Part shown: piece after piece, positions 51,770-60,315 of the stretch
How the letters are laid out: every line of letters begins with the position of its first letter
Position numbering within the stretch: position 1 is the first letter of the stretch
From: Micavibrio_B sp964633355
Lineage (GTDB): Bacteria > Pseudomonadota > Alphaproteobacteria > Micavibrionales > Micavibrionaceae
Direction of reading: 5' to 3'
DNA: 64,000 nt
Assembly: GCA_964633355.1 (NCBI GenBank)
Contig: CAZWGO010000007.1
Coordinates: forward strand, 30,749-94,748
Position numbers and translations under genes: made by a program
Notes under the pieces: model-generated
Seen by the model: the letters and a program-made list of their open reading frames with translations, nothing else
Database searches by the model: none
Told to the model about the DNA's origin: nothing

Positions 51770-51795
51770 CTTTGATATTAATAGATTTATCAAAG
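51770..51795. promoter_or_regulatory. Inverted repeat upstream of rpsM
   Basis: CTTTGATA (51770-51777) and TATCAAAG (51788-51795) are perfect arms around 10 AT-rich bases. Placed about 77 bases upstream of rpsM it could be an operator or part of the leader fold. Confidence 0.35.
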
Positions 51796-51894
51796 ACACA
51801 AATAGCCCCTAAGGACAGTATTTTGCCGGAATGGGCGCATATTATTCAGAATTTGAGCAGAGTCAACTAAATAACATTAAATTCTGTGGATAAC

Positions 51895-52473
51895 TCAAGG
51901 TTTTGCGAGCAGTTTTCCGATTTGGGCCGTCACATCATTGACTGGCGCCATGCCATCCACTTTTTGCAGGATTTTCTTACCTTCATAATATGGCAGAATA
52001 GGCTTGGTTTGCTCGTTATAGACCGACAGGCGCTTCTTGAGGGCTTCGGCATTATCATCGGCTCGCGGACCGCCCGCTGTTTCCGCAGCGCGTTTTTCGA
52101 TACGCGCCAAGAGAGCGTTTTCATCGACGACCAACTGGATCACGGCATCGAGATTACGTTTCTTGTCGGCCAGCATTTTATCAAGCGCCTCGGCCTGCGG
52201 CACGGTACGCGGGAAACCGTCAAGGATAAACCCTTTTTGACAATCATCCTGATCGATGCGATTCGAGATCATCTCGATCATAATATCATCGGAAACGAGA
52301 CCGCCGCCATCCATGATGTTTTTAACTTTCACGCCGAGCTCGGACGCCGCCGCAATTTCCGCGCGGAGCATATCGCCGGTGGAAAGTTGCTTCAGACCTT
52401 TTTCGTCTTCCAGAATTTTTGCCTGCGTGCCTTTACCGGCGCCGGGTGGGCCCAGAAGAATGATATTGGTCAT
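51895..52473 (-). CDS. adk: Adenylate kinase, short-LID form
   Basis: 192 residues. P-loop GPPGAGKGTQ (8-17), AMP site STGDMLRAEI, FILDGFPRT. The LID is short: after IEKRAAETAGGPRADDN the chain continues at once, with no zinc-type LID insert. Interconverts ATP+AMP and 2 ADP. It overlaps secY by 4 bases, the conserved secY-adk coupling. Stop is just after a DnaA-box-like TGTGGATAA. Confidence 0.97.
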   Translation of the reverse strand: MTNIILLGPPGAGKGTQAKILEDEKGLKQLSTGDMLRAEIAAASELGVKVKNIMDGGGLVSDDIMIEMISNRIDQDDCQKGFILDGFPRTVPQAEALDKMLADKKRNLDAVIQLVVDENALLARIEKRAAETAGGPRADDNAEALKKRLSVYNEQTKPILPYYEGKKILQKVDGMAPVNDVTAQIGKLLAKP

Positions 52474-53816
52474 CTACGTTTTTTCCCCAGTTTAGTGCGT
52501 TTTAGTAAACCTTCATATTGGTGCGCGATCATGTGGCTATGCACTTGCGCAACCGTATCCATCGTGACAGACACGACGATCAAAAGCGATGTACCGCCAA
52601 AGTAGAATGGCAAGCCATATTCAGCGATCAAAAGTTCCGGCAGCAAACAGATCAGTACAAGATAGAGAGCACCAACGACCGTAATGCGCGTCAAAACAAA
52701 ATCGAGATATTCGGCAGTGGATTTACCTGGACGAACGCCCGGGATGAAACCGCCATGTTTGCGTAGCATCTCCGCATTTTCTTCCGGATTGAAAACAATC
52801 GCCGTATAGAAGAAAGCAAAAAAGACGATCAACGACGCATAGAAAATCATATGCACCGGATGACCCATTTGCATGTAACGCGCGATATCAGCGACAAAGC
52901 CCGTCTGCTCCGCACCCGTAAATCCAACAATCGTCATCGGTAGAAACAACAGTGATGACGCGAAGATCGGCGGAATAACGCCCGACATGTTGAGTTTAAG
53001 CGGCAGGTGGTTTTGCGAGGCTTGCGCCATTTGCTGAGGTCCGACTTGGCGCTTTGGATATTGCACGAGAAGACGGCGCTGCGCGCGCTCCATAAAGATG
53101 ATAAACAGAATAACACCAACGATCATCAAACAGATAACCGCGATGGAAACGAAGCTGAACTGGCCTTGGCGACCCAATTCAAGGAAGCTTGCCAAAGCAT
53201 GCGGCAAGTTTGCAACGATACCAGCGAAAATAATCAGCGATGTTCCGTTGCCGATTCCGCGTGCGGTGATTTGCTCACCGAGCCATAGCAGGAACATGGT
53301 ACCGCCGACAATCGTGATGACGGTCGAGACGCGGAAAAACAGGCCCGGATCGATAACGGCAGAGCCTTGCGGGCCTTGCAAATTCTCAAGACCGACAGCC
53401 AGACCCCATGCCTGAACGGTGGCCAGCAGCACTGTTAAATAGCGTGTATATTGGTTGATCTTCTGACGACCGGAATCGCCTTCTTTTTTCAAGGCTTCCA
53501 GATTTTTGAAAAGAGCTGTTGCCAGTTGCACGATAATCGACGCCGAAATATACGGCATGATGGATAACGCGAAGATCGTCATACGCTGTAAGGATCCGCC
53601 GGAGAACATGTTGAACATGTCCAAAAGACCGCCGCCCTTCTGCTCGAAAATTCCTTCCCACACATGCGGATCGACGCCGGGTATTGGAATATAGGAACCG
53701 AGACGATAAGTCAGCAAAGCAAGAACCACGAACAGGATTCGTTGTTTCAGTTCGGTTGCTTTGGCAAAGGCGCCCCAATTGGCATTTTTGGCGAGTTGTT
53801 CGACGGCAGAGGCCAT
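52470..53816 (-). CDS. secY: Protein translocase subunit SecY
   Basis: 448 residues, ten membrane helices. Family blocks include RLGSYIPIPGVD, LSIMPYISASIIVQLAT (plug and lateral gate), FLPMTIVGFTGAEQ and RKHGGFIPGVRPGKSTAEYLD. Forms the translocon with SecE and SecG and receives the Deg, Dsb and lipoprotein precursors seen here. A terminator and a repeat element lie between rplO and secY. Confidence 0.98.
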   Translation of the reverse strand: MASAVEQLAKNANWGAFAKATELKQRILFVVLALLTYRLGSYIPIPGVDPHVWEGIFEQKGGGLLDMFNMFSGGSLQRMTIFALSIMPYISASIIVQLATALFKNLEALKKEGDSGRQKINQYTRYLTVLLATVQAWGLAVGLENLQGPQGSAVIDPGLFFRVSTVITIVGGTMFLLWLGEQITARGIGNGTSLIIFAGIVANLPHALASFLELGRQGQFSFVSIAVICLMIVGVILFIIFMERAQRRLLVQYPKRQVGPQQMAQASQNHLPLKLNMSGVIPPIFASSLLFLPMTIVGFTGAEQTGFVADIARYMQMGHPVHMIFYASLIVFFAFFYTAIVFNPEENAEMLRKHGGFIPGVRPGKSTAEYLDFVLTRITVVGALYLVLICLLPELLIAEYGLPFYFGGTSLLIVVSVTMDTVAQVHSHMIAHQYEGLLKRTKLGKKRR

Positions 53817-53852
53817 AAGTATTCAGTCTTTCGATGGATTAATGAAGGAGTA

Positions 53853-53881
53853 TTTTTAAGTTATGGATGCGCGAATATCAA
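53853..53881 (-). promoter_or_regulatory. Candidate promoter for secY
   Basis: On the minus strand TTGATA (53876-53881), 17-base spacer, TAAAAA (53853-53858). It would give secY-adk its own transcript downstream of the terminator at 54101-54130. By eye only. Confidence 0.35.
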
Positions 53882-54000
53882 GGGAGAATAAATATCTATT
53901 AATACTAGTATTCTGCCCTTCCGGCGAAAGCGGGTATCTTCCCTTTAAACCACAGAGGCTACAAGACGCTTTGTGCAATTGCACTTACGATTCTTATACT
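53882..54000. other. Remainder of the rplO-secY gap
   Basis: The full gap is 333 bases (53817-54149). Besides the promoter candidate, the repeat and the terminator listed separately, this part shows only a degenerate palindrome CCCTTCCGGCGAAAGCGGG near 53916. No gene seen. Confidence 0.5.
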
Positions 54001-54100
54001 CGTCATTGCGAGGAGGCTGAAGGCCGACGCAGCAATCCAGAAAGTATTTCAGCCTCATCATGGCCTGGATTGCTTTGTCACTGTGCTCCTCACAATGACG
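54001..54100. repeat. CGTCATTGCGAGGAG inverted repeat element
   Basis: 100 bases. The ends CGTCATTGCGAGGAG and CTCCTCACAATGACG are inverted copies with one mismatch; an inner pair GCAATCCAG/CTGGATTGC strengthens the hairpin. This layout is a widespread non-coding repeat of proteobacteria. It lies inside the spc operon, between rplO and secY. Confidence 0.8.
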
Positions 54101-54130
54101 AAAAAACCCGCCTTTTTGGGCGGGTTTTTA
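54101..54130 (-). terminator. Terminator between rplO and secY
   Basis: AAAACCCGCC and GGCGGGTTTT (54103-54126 region) pair around TTTTT/G; on the minus strand a T-run follows. It lies about 20 bases after the rplO stop and would end the long ribosomal transcript before secY. Confidence 0.85.
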
Positions 54131-54149
54131 AAAACTTATATCAGAAATC

Positions 54150-54656
54150 TTATTTCTTGCCCGGGATCGGCTTCTTGCGCACGACTGGTTTTGGTGTCCA
54201 GACGATCAGCTCGACAGAGCCGCCTGCTTTTTCAACAGCCGCTTTAGCAGAAGCCGTCGCACCGGAAATTTTCAAAGCCACTTTCGATGTCAGTTCGCCT
54301 GTACCAAGCAAACGAATACCATCGCGCTTACGACGAACAACTTTGGCTTTCACCAATGCGTCTTCATCAATCGTGCCTTTGGCTTCGATTTTCTTTGAAT
54401 CAATCGCAGCTTGCAGACCGGCCAAAGACAGCGTGACATATTCTTTCGCGCCAAAATTGTTAAAGCCGACTTTAGGCAAACGACGGTACAAAGGCATTTG
54501 ACCACCTTCGAAACCCTTGATCGCCACGCCGGAACGGCCTTTTTGACCCTTCACACCACGACCGGATGTTTTACCTTTGGATGAACCGATACCGCGACCG
54601 ACGCGGCGGCTGGTTTTGGTTGAACCCTCTTTAGGGCTGAGTTCGTTCAGTTTCAT
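54150..54656 (-). CDS. rplO: 50S ribosomal protein L15 (uL15)
   Basis: 168 residues, somewhat longer than E. coli L15 (144). Core MKLNELSPKEGSTKTSRRVGRGIGSSKGKTSGRG has the Gly/Arg-rich rRNA-binding loop; LYRRLPKVGF is conserved. The C-terminus extends with PKPVVRKKPIPGKK. Overlaps rpmD by 4 bases. Confidence 0.97.
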   Translation of the reverse strand: MKLNELSPKEGSTKTSRRVGRGIGSSKGKTSGRGVKGQKGRSGVAIKGFEGGQMPLYRRLPKVGFNNFGAKEYVTLSLAGLQAAIDSKKIEAKGTIDEDALVKAKVVRRKRDGIRLLGTGELTSKVALKISGATASAKAAVEKAGGSVELIVWTPKPVVRKKPIPGKK

Positions 54657-54904
54657 TTCGATTCTTCCACTTTTAACAAATGCTGGATTTTGACGATCAT
54701 GCCGCGAACAGACGGCGTATCGATCAACTCGCGTGTTCTGTGACGTTTGTTCAGACCAAGACCGATCAATGTCGCTTCCTGATCAGGTGCACGGCCAATC
54801 GGGCTGCCCATTTGGGTTACCTTGACTGTCTTGCCAGTCGCAACAACGCTTACTGGTGCTTTTGGCTTTTGCTTTTTCGCTTTATGCGCTTTTACCTTTG
54901 CCAT
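54653..54904 (-). CDS. rpmD: 50S ribosomal protein L30 (uL30), N-terminally extended
   Basis: 83 residues against 59 in E. coli. A basic extension KVKAHKAKKQKPKAP precedes the core VKVTQMGSPIGRAPDQEATLIGLGL and RTRELIDTPSVRGMI. The start at 54904 follows rpsE by 4 bases, so the extension is probably real; an internal start is possible. Confidence 0.92.
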   Translation of the reverse strand: MAKVKAHKAKKQKPKAPVSVVATGKTVKVTQMGSPIGRAPDQEATLIGLGLNKRHRTRELIDTPSVRGMIVKIQHLLKVEESK

Positions 54905-54908
54905 CTAA

Positions 54909-55502
54909 TTAGTCCTCTTTGCTTTCTTCTGCAGCGTCAGCAGCCGCTTTATCACCTTTAAGACCGATTTCACGGTTGCCAAGGATGTCGCTGACTTTTT
55001 TGCTGCGGCGGGCCGCAACACTGCGTGGGCTTTGCATGTTTTTCAACGCTTCAAACGCTGCGTTAACCATGTTGTACGGGTTGTTTGTACCAAGTGCTTT
55101 CGCAACGACGTCCTGGATGCCCAGAGCTTCGAAAATTGCACGAAGCGGTCCACCGGCGATAATACCAGTACCTTGTGGCGCTGTACGAAGCAAAACGCGA
55201 CCTGCACCGAAGTGACCGATAACGTCATGGTGAATTGTGCGACCTTCGCGAAGCGGCACGCGGATCATCGAGCGTTTCGCCTGGTCGGTTGCCTTGCGGA
55301 TCGCATCCGGCACTTCTTTTGCCTTTGCATGACCGTGACCGACGCGACCGCGACCGTCACCGACAACAACCAATGCTGCAAAACCCATACGACGACCACC
55401 TTTAACGGTTTTCGCAACGCGGTTAACGGCAACCAACTTTTCTGTCAGTTCGCTTTCTTCGCGTGGTTCACGTTCTTTTTTACGTTCTGGACGAGGAGCC
55501 AT
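54909..55502 (-). CDS. rpsE: 30S ribosomal protein S5 (uS5)
   Basis: 197 residues. Core LVAVNRVAKTVKGGRRMGFAALVVVGDG and GTGIIAGGPLRAIFEALGIQDVVAKALGTNNPYN. A charged N-terminal extension (ERKKEREPREESEL) and an acidic tail. Involved in decoding accuracy; mutations in the VKGGRR loop give spectinomycin resistance in other species. Confidence 0.97.
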   Translation of the reverse strand: MAPRPERKKEREPREESELTEKLVAVNRVAKTVKGGRRMGFAALVVVGDGRGRVGHGHAKAKEVPDAIRKATDQAKRSMIRVPLREGRTIHHDVIGHFGAGRVLLRTAPQGTGIIAGGPLRAIFEALGIQDVVAKALGTNNPYNMVNAAFEALKNMQSPRSVAARRSKKVSDILGNREIGLKGDKAAADAAEESKED

Positions 55503-55524
55503 TTTGACTTATTTCCTTCTACTA

Positions 55525-55887
55525 TTAAAATTCTAAACCAGCTGCACGGGCGCCGTCAGCGAGAGCCTTGATACGGCCATGGTACAAGAATGCACCACGA
55601 TCAAACATCACTTTGCTAACACCGGCTTTTTTTGCGCGTTCGCCAACCAGCTTGCCGACTTGGGAAGCTGCATCGACATTCGCACCTGTCTTCAATTTCA
55701 GGTCCTTATCAAGCGTGGACGCTGCGGCCAATGTTACGCCTTGTACATCATCGATGACTTGCGCGTAAATCTGGTTGTTGGATCTGTGGACGGACAAACG
55801 CGGCAGACCGGCGCGGTTGATCTGCTTTAATTTATAACGAACCCGGCGGGCCTTACGTTGTACGTTCGATTCTTTAGCGCGTGTCAT
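55525..55887 (-). CDS. rplR: 50S ribosomal protein L18 (uL18)
   Basis: 120 residues. RVRYKLKQINRAGLPRLSVHRSNNQIYAQVID, FDRGAFLYHGRIKALADGAR at the end. Binds 5S rRNA with L5 and L25. Confidence 0.97.
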   Translation of the reverse strand: MTRAKESNVQRKARRVRYKLKQINRAGLPRLSVHRSNNQIYAQVIDDVQGVTLAAASTLDKDLKLKTGANVDAASQVGKLVGERAKKAGVSKVMFDRGAFLYHGRIKALADGARAAGLEF

Positions 55888-55963
55888 CTTAGTCTTCCTT
55901 TGTCTATGGGCTGACGTGAGGGTTAAACCATCCGCCGAACCGCCCGACTTTTTCTGTTATCTA

Positions 55964-56497
55964 TTATTTCTTCTTACCTTCTTTGCGGATGATATACTCA
56001 CCCACATAGCGGATGCCTTTGCCTTTATATGGCTCCGGCGGCTTGTATCCGCGGATTTCTGCTGCAACCTGACCGACTTTTTCCTTGTCGATGCCGGTAA
56101 TTTTGATCGCTGTTTGTTTATCAACGGCAATCTGAATGCCTTCCGGCACTGGATAGCGAATATCGTGAGAGAAACCGAGCTGGAGAACCAGTTCTTTCCC
56201 TTGCAGGTTCGAACGGTAACCAACGCCTTCGATTTCGAGATTTTTCTCGTAACCTGTGGCAACGCCGATAACCATGTTCTTGATGCGGCGCTGCATGGTT
56301 GCCCATAGCGCGCGTGTTTGACGCTCTTCGTTTCTTGGCGCAACCGTTACATTTGTGCCATCGATTTTCGCTTCGATATCACGGTGCACTTCCAACGACA
56401 ATTCGCCTTTCGGACCTTTGACCTTGATGATCTGGCCATCAAGATTGGCTGTGACGCCTTGTGGCAGTACAACCGGATTTTTTCCAACGCGAGACAT
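55964..56497 (-). CDS. rplF: 50S ribosomal protein L6 (uL6)
   Basis: 177 residues. SRVGKNPVVLPQGVTANL start; the C-terminal signature GIDKEKVGQVAAEIRGYKPPEPYKGKGIRY is complete. Sits near the factor-binding site. 76 bases separate it from rplR. Confidence 0.98.
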   Translation of the reverse strand: MSRVGKNPVVLPQGVTANLDGQIIKVKGPKGELSLEVHRDIEAKIDGTNVTVAPRNEERQTRALWATMQRRIKNMVIGVATGYEKNLEIEGVGYRSNLQGKELVLQLGFSHDIRYPVPEGIQIAVDKQTAIKITGIDKEKVGQVAAEIRGYKPPEPYKGKGIRYVGEYIIRKEGKKK

Positions 56498-56533
56498 AGC
56501 TTATTCCTTAGCTCTAAAAAATTAGAATACTTA

Positions 56534-56932
56534 TTAAAACACTTGGCAGAGGACTTCTCCGCCAACATTTTCCTCACGGGCTTGCTGATCGCTCATCACT
56601 CCGTTTGGAGTCGAAACGATCACTGTACCCAGACCATTGTAAAAGCGCGGGATCTCTGTAGATCCGCTATACACGCGACGACCTGGTTTGGACACACGGT
56701 GCAATTCTTTGATGACAGGTTCGCCAGAATCGTATTTCAATTCGATTGAAATTTCCTTTTGACCCTGGTCATTGGCAACTTCGCTGTAATCGCGAATATA
56801 GCCTGAAGATTTCAAAACAGCCAAAACGTTGATACGCAAACGGGATGACGGGCTGGAAACTTTTTTCAGTTTCGCGCGTTGTCCGTTTCTGATGCGTGTC
56901 AGCATATCGCCTAATGGATCGCTCATAGTCAT
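56534..56932 (-). CDS. rpsH: 30S ribosomal protein S8 (uS8)
   Basis: 132 residues. DPLGDMLTRIRNGQ and STPNGVMSDQQAREENVGGEVLC are diagnostic. ATG at 56930-56932 or two codons later; both fit the AAGGAA site. In E. coli S8 represses the spc operon by binding the rplE leader. Confidence 0.97.
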   Translation of the reverse strand: MTMSDPLGDMLTRIRNGQRAKLKKVSSPSSRLRINVLAVLKSSGYIRDYSEVANDQGQKEISIELKYDSGEPVIKELHRVSKPGRRVYSGSTEIPRFYNGLGTVIVSTPNGVMSDQQAREENVGGEVLCQVF

Positions 56933-56947
56933 GTTGCTGTTTCCTTC

Positions 56948-57253
56948 TTACCAGCTTGATTTCGTAACGCCCGGCAGTTGACCTTCGGAGGCCAGCTTGC
57001 GCAGCATGTTACGGCACAAATTAAATTTACCGTGGAATGAACGTGGACGGCCTGTCAGGGCGCAACGGTTACGGACGCGATTTTTTGCGCCGTTACGTGG
57101 CAGTTCGGCCAGCTTCAGGGAAGCAGCGAAACGCTCTTCAACCGGAAGATCACGATTCATAATCGTTTCTTTTAGTTGTTGACGCTTGTTCGCTTGGCTT
57201 TTGGCCGTTTTGATGCGTTTGTTGTTGCGATTGACAGCGCTAGATTTAGCCAT
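56948..57253 (-). CDS. rpsN: 30S ribosomal protein S14 (uS14), zinc-free form
   Basis: 101 residues, the long C-minus form without the CxxC zinc motifs. PRNGAKNRVRNRCALTGRPRSFHGKFNLCRNMLRKLASEGQLPGVTKSSW is the complete C-terminal signature (given in parts: NRCALTGRPR, GVTKSSW). Assembles late in the 30S head. Confidence 0.97.
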   Translation of the reverse strand: MAKSSAVNRNNKRIKTAKSQANKRQQLKETIMNRDLPVEERFAASLKLAELPRNGAKNRVRNRCALTGRPRSFHGKFNLCRNMLRKLASEGQLPGVTKSSW

Positions 57254-57272
57254 CTTGGTTCCTTTTCTCTAA

Positions 57273-57836
57273 TTAATTTCTAAACGGCAGATCAAAGCCG
57301 CGCAGTAATTCTTTTGCTTCTTCATCGCTCGCTGCAGTTGTGCAGATTACGATATCCATACCGCGTGTCGTATCAACTTTCTCATAGTTGATCTCAGGGA
57401 AAATAGTGTGTTCCTTGATACCGAGCGCGTAGTTACCACGGCCGTCGAATGCCTTTCCGTTGATACCGCGGAAGTCGCGAACGCGCGGAAGAGCGATCGT
57501 GACCAGACGGTCAAGGAATTCATACATGCGGGTGCCGCGAAGTGTTACTTTACAGCCGATTTGCTGCTCTGCGCGGATCTTGAAAGATGCGTTCGCTTTA
57601 CGAGCTTTTGTTGTGACTGGTTTTTGACCGGAGATAGCCGCCAGATCTTTCAGCGCCGTATCAAGGTGCTTACGATCCGTTGTTGCTTCACCAACGCCCA
57701 TATTGATGACGATCTTATCCAGTTTTGGAATCTGATAGTCATTTTTATAGCCGTATTTCGCCTTCATCGCCGCTTTGAGATTTTTCTCATAACGGTCTTG
57801 CATGCGAGCCAGTTGTTTTTGTGCCTTCTGAGCCAT
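57273..57836 (-). CDS. rplE: 50S ribosomal protein L5 (uL5)
   Basis: 187 residues. PKLDKIVINMGVGEA, TGQKPV-type AISGQKPVTTKARKANASFKIR, and the C-terminal FPEINYEKVDTTRGMDIVICTTA. Contacts 5S rRNA and P-site tRNA. Confidence 0.98.
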   Translation of the reverse strand: MAQKAQKQLARMQDRYEKNLKAAMKAKYGYKNDYQIPKLDKIVINMGVGEATTDRKHLDTALKDLAAISGQKPVTTKARKANASFKIRAEQQIGCKVTLRGTRMYEFLDRLVTIALPRVRDFRGINGKAFDGRGNYALGIKEHTIFPEINYEKVDTTRGMDIVICTTAASDEEAKELLRGFDLPFRN

Positions 57837-57847
57837 GTTGACTCTCC

Positions 57848-58171
57848 TTAACCTATTTTGTCGCCGGATTTACGCGCAATCCGAACTTTTGTGCCATCTT
57901 TTTCAGCTTTGAAGCCGACTTTTGTTGCCTTGCCCGATTTTGGATCGGCGAGAGCAACGTTAGAAACGTGAATTGACGCTTCCACTTTCTCAATACCGCC
58001 TTGGGCGAATTGAGTTGGTTTGCGGTGCTTGGTCATCTGGTTGATGCCAGCCACAACCACGCGGGCTTCTGTTGGAATAACTTTCGTTACTTCACCAGTA
58101 CGGCCTTTGTCTTTGCCAGTGATGACGACAACAGTGTCACCTTTTTTGATTTTCATTTTAGGAGCGGTCAT
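57848..58171 (-). CDS. rplX: 50S ribosomal protein L24 (uL24)
   Basis: 107 residues. KIKKGDTVVVITGKDKGRTGEV is the KOW motif; GGIEKVEASIHVSNVAL follows. Assembly initiator of the 50S subunit. ATG shares a base with the rplN stop (TAATG). Confidence 0.97.
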   Translation of the reverse strand: MTAPKMKIKKGDTVVVITGKDKGRTGEVTKVIPTEARVVVAGINQMTKHRKPTQFAQGGIEKVEASIHVSNVALADPKSGKATKVGFKAEKDGTKVRIARKSGDKIG

Positions 58172-58539
58172 TACAGCACCTCTGCAGCAAGAGAAATAAT
58201 TTTCATGTACCCTTTACCGCGCAATTCGCGGGTAACTGGTCCGAAGATACGGGTTCCGATCGGCTCGCCTGATTTGTTGATCAGAACGACCGCATTGGAG
58301 TCGAAGCGGATTTGCTCGCCATTCGTACGCTTGATACCGAAAGCGGTGCGAACGATAACGGCGCGATGCACGTCACCTTTCTTTACTTTACCGCGCGGAA
58401 TTGCGTCCTGAATCGCAACGACGATAACATCGCCGATTGAGGCTGTACGGCGCTTTGAGCCGCCCAGTACTTTGATGCACTGGACGCGGCGGGCTCCGCT
58501 ATTGTCTGCAACATCGAGGTTGCTTTCCATCTGGATCAT
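58171..58539 (-). CDS. rplN: 50S ribosomal protein L14 (uL14)
   Basis: 122 residues. MIQMESNLDVADNSGARRVQC start and RIFGPVTRELRGKGYMKIISLAAEVL end, both invariant. Lies at the subunit interface, target of the RsfS silencing factor. Confidence 0.98.
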   Translation of the reverse strand: MIQMESNLDVADNSGARRVQCIKVLGGSKRRTASIGDVIVVAIQDAIPRGKVKKGDVHRAVIVRTAFGIKRTNGEQIRFDSNAVVLINKSGEPIGTRIFGPVTRELRGKGYMKIISLAAEVL

Positions 58540-58563
58540 GACTTTGGTCCTTAATTACTCTGC

Positions 58564-58887
58564 TTAAGCCTTTTTCTTGGCCGCTGCTTTTTTCTTTGTT
58601 TCAGGTTTAGCTGCTTTAGTTGTCTCTTCGACGATCTCAGAGCGCTTAATCGTCGTTGGATCTGTAATCACAGTCCATGACTTGCGCTTTGACAACGGGC
58701 GGCATTCTTCGATCGATACGAAATCGCCTGCGCGGAACATGTTGTTCTCATCATGCGCTGCGTATTTATCCGTACGACGAACGTATTTTTTGTAGATCGG
58801 GTGCATGTAGCGACGTTCAACAAGGACAGTTACTGTCTTGTCCATTTTGTCGCTGACGATACGGCCTTGAAGTACACGACGTGGCAT
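58564..58887 (-). CDS. rpsQ: 30S ribosomal protein S17 (uS17) with Lys/Ala tail
   Basis: 107 residues against 84 in E. coli. Core GRIVSDKMDKTVTVLVERRYMHPIYKKYV and ECRPLSKRKSW; the tail TKAAKPETKKKAAAKKKA is an addition. Binds the 5' domain of 16S rRNA. Confidence 0.97.
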   Translation of the reverse strand: MPRRVLQGRIVSDKMDKTVTVLVERRYMHPIYKKYVRRTDKYAAHDENNMFRAGDFVSIEECRPLSKRKSWTVITDPTTIKRSEIVEETTKAAKPETKKKAAAKKKA

Positions 58888-58898
58888 CTATTAGCTCC

Positions 58899-59168
58899 TT
58901 AAGCTTTCTTTTTCGCAGCTTTTGGAGCCGCTTTTGCTGTAGATGCTTTCGCAGCCGCAGACTGTTGATTCAAAAATGTTTTAACCCGGGCAATCGTGCG
59001 GCGAACCTTACGAATTGCATCTGTTTTCTCAAGACCGCCACCGGCACGCTGGAAACGCAGATTCATCTGGTTTTTGCGCAGATCGATCAGCATAGTGTTC
59101 AGCTCATCCGCAGATTTGCCCTTTAAGTCTTCAGCTTTATCCGCTGTTTTTGCTTTTTCTTTAGCCAT
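58899..59168 (-). CDS. rpmC: 50S ribosomal protein L29 (uL29) with extensions
   Basis: 89 residues against 63 in E. coli. Core LKGKSADELNTMLIDLRKNQMNLRFQRAGG and IRKVRRTIARVKTFLN. The C-terminal Ala/Lys run (AKASTAKAAPKAAKKKA) is extra. Docking site region for trigger factor near the exit tunnel. Confidence 0.95.
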   Translation of the reverse strand: MAKEKAKTADKAEDLKGKSADELNTMLIDLRKNQMNLRFQRAGGGLEKTDAIRKVRRTIARVKTFLNQQSAAAKASTAKAAPKAAKKKA

Positions 59169-59170
59169 GA

Positions 59171-59584
59171 TTATTCACCGACTCGTTTGATAAATTTTGT
59201 TTTGATTGGAAGCTTCGCAGCTGCCAGTTCAAGAGCTTCGCGAGCGATTTGCTCGGAAACGCCATCCAGTTCGAACATGATACGACCTGGCTTAATACGC
59301 GCTGCCCAGAATTCAGGAGAACCTTTACCGGAACCCATACGAACTTCGAGAGGCTTTTTTGAAACCGGCACATCAGGAAAAATACGGATCCAGACTTTGC
59401 CTTGACGCTTCATGTGACGTGAAATCGCACGACGGGCCGCTTCTATCTGACGAGCTGTCAGACGATCAGGCTCAAGCGCTTTCATACCGAATGCGCCAAA
59501 CGCCAGAGTTGCGCCACCTTTGGCTACACCCTTGATGCGGCCTTTGTGCTGTTTTCTGTATTTGGTCTTCTTTGGAACCAGCAT
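59171..59584 (-). CDS. rplP: 50S ribosomal protein L16 (uL16)
   Basis: 137 residues. MLVPKKTKYRKQHKGRIKG, KRQGKVWIRIFPDVPVSKKPLEVRMGSGKG. Organises the A site of the peptidyl transferase centre. Confidence 0.98.
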   Translation of the reverse strand: MLVPKKTKYRKQHKGRIKGVAKGGATLAFGAFGMKALEPDRLTARQIEAARRAISRHMKRQGKVWIRIFPDVPVSKKPLEVRMGSGKGSPEFWAARIKPGRIMFELDGVSEQIAREALELAAAKLPIKTKFIKRVGE

Positions 59585-59628
59585 GGTCCTAAACTCCTAG
59601 TTAAATTCTTCTTAGTCTCTTTTAGCCA

Positions 59629-60315
59629 TTAATCTCTTTTGGAAGGCCCGATATTCTCCGCATTGCGCTTGTCGCGTGCTTGCGGATCGTGCTCGAGAAC
59701 GTCGCCTTTATAGATCCAGACTTTGATCCCGATAATACCGTATGTCGTCAGGGCTTCGGCTGTACCGTAATCCAGATCGGCGCGAAGTGTGTGCAACGGC
59801 ACGCGACCTTCACGATACCATTCCATACGCGCGATATCTGCACCGGCGAGGCGGCCTGATACGTTGATACGAATACCTTTTCCGCCGAGACGCATCGCAG
59901 ATTGTGTCGCACGCTTCATCGCGCGGCGGAAAGAAACGCGGCGCTCGAGCTGCTGGGCAACGCCCTCGGCAACGAGTTGAGCGTCAATTTCCGGCTTGCG
60001 GATTTCAACGATGTTCAAAGATACTTCGCCGCCGGCCTTGGAAGACAGGTCTTTGCGCAGTTTCTCGATATCAGCGCCTTTTTTACCAATGATAACACCC
60101 GGACGTGCTGTGTGAACGGTTACTTTCGTGTTCTTCGCAGCGCGCTCGATGATAACTTTGGAAACGCCGGCTGTTTTGAGTTTTTCAAAAACGAAAGCGC
60201 GCAGCTTCAAGTCTTCAACCAGTTTTTCTGCATAGTTCTTTGCAGAGAACCAGCGAGAGTCCCAAGTACGGTTGATGCCAACGCGAATGCCGATCGGATT
60301 TACTTTTTGGCCCAT
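59629..60315 (-). CDS. rpsC: 30S ribosomal protein S3 (uS3)
   Basis: 228 residues. MGQKVNPIGIRVGINRTWDSRWF start, KH domain with RPGVIIGKKGADIEKLR, and the C-terminal GRLAGADIARMEWYREGRVPLHTLRADLDYG. Part of the mRNA entry helicase. ATG overlaps the rplV stop by one base. Confidence 0.98.
   Translation of the reverse strand: MGQKVNPIGIRVGINRTWDSRWFSAKNYAEKLVEDLKLRAFVFEKLKTAGVSKVIIERAAKNTKVTVHTARPGVIIGKKGADIEKLRKDLSSKAGGEVSLNIVEIRKPEIDAQLVAEGVAQQLERRVSFRRAMKRATQSAMRLGGKGIRINVSGRLAGADIARMEWYREGRVPLHTLRADLDYGTAEALTTYGIIGIKVWIYKGDVLEHDPQARDKRNAENIGPSKRD

Noticed and set aside
51885..51893. Perfect DnaA box (TGTGGATAA) at the adk 3' end as an origin signal
   Set aside because: Only one box, inside a ribosomal cluster. 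One or so perfect 9-mer per window of this size is expected by chance.
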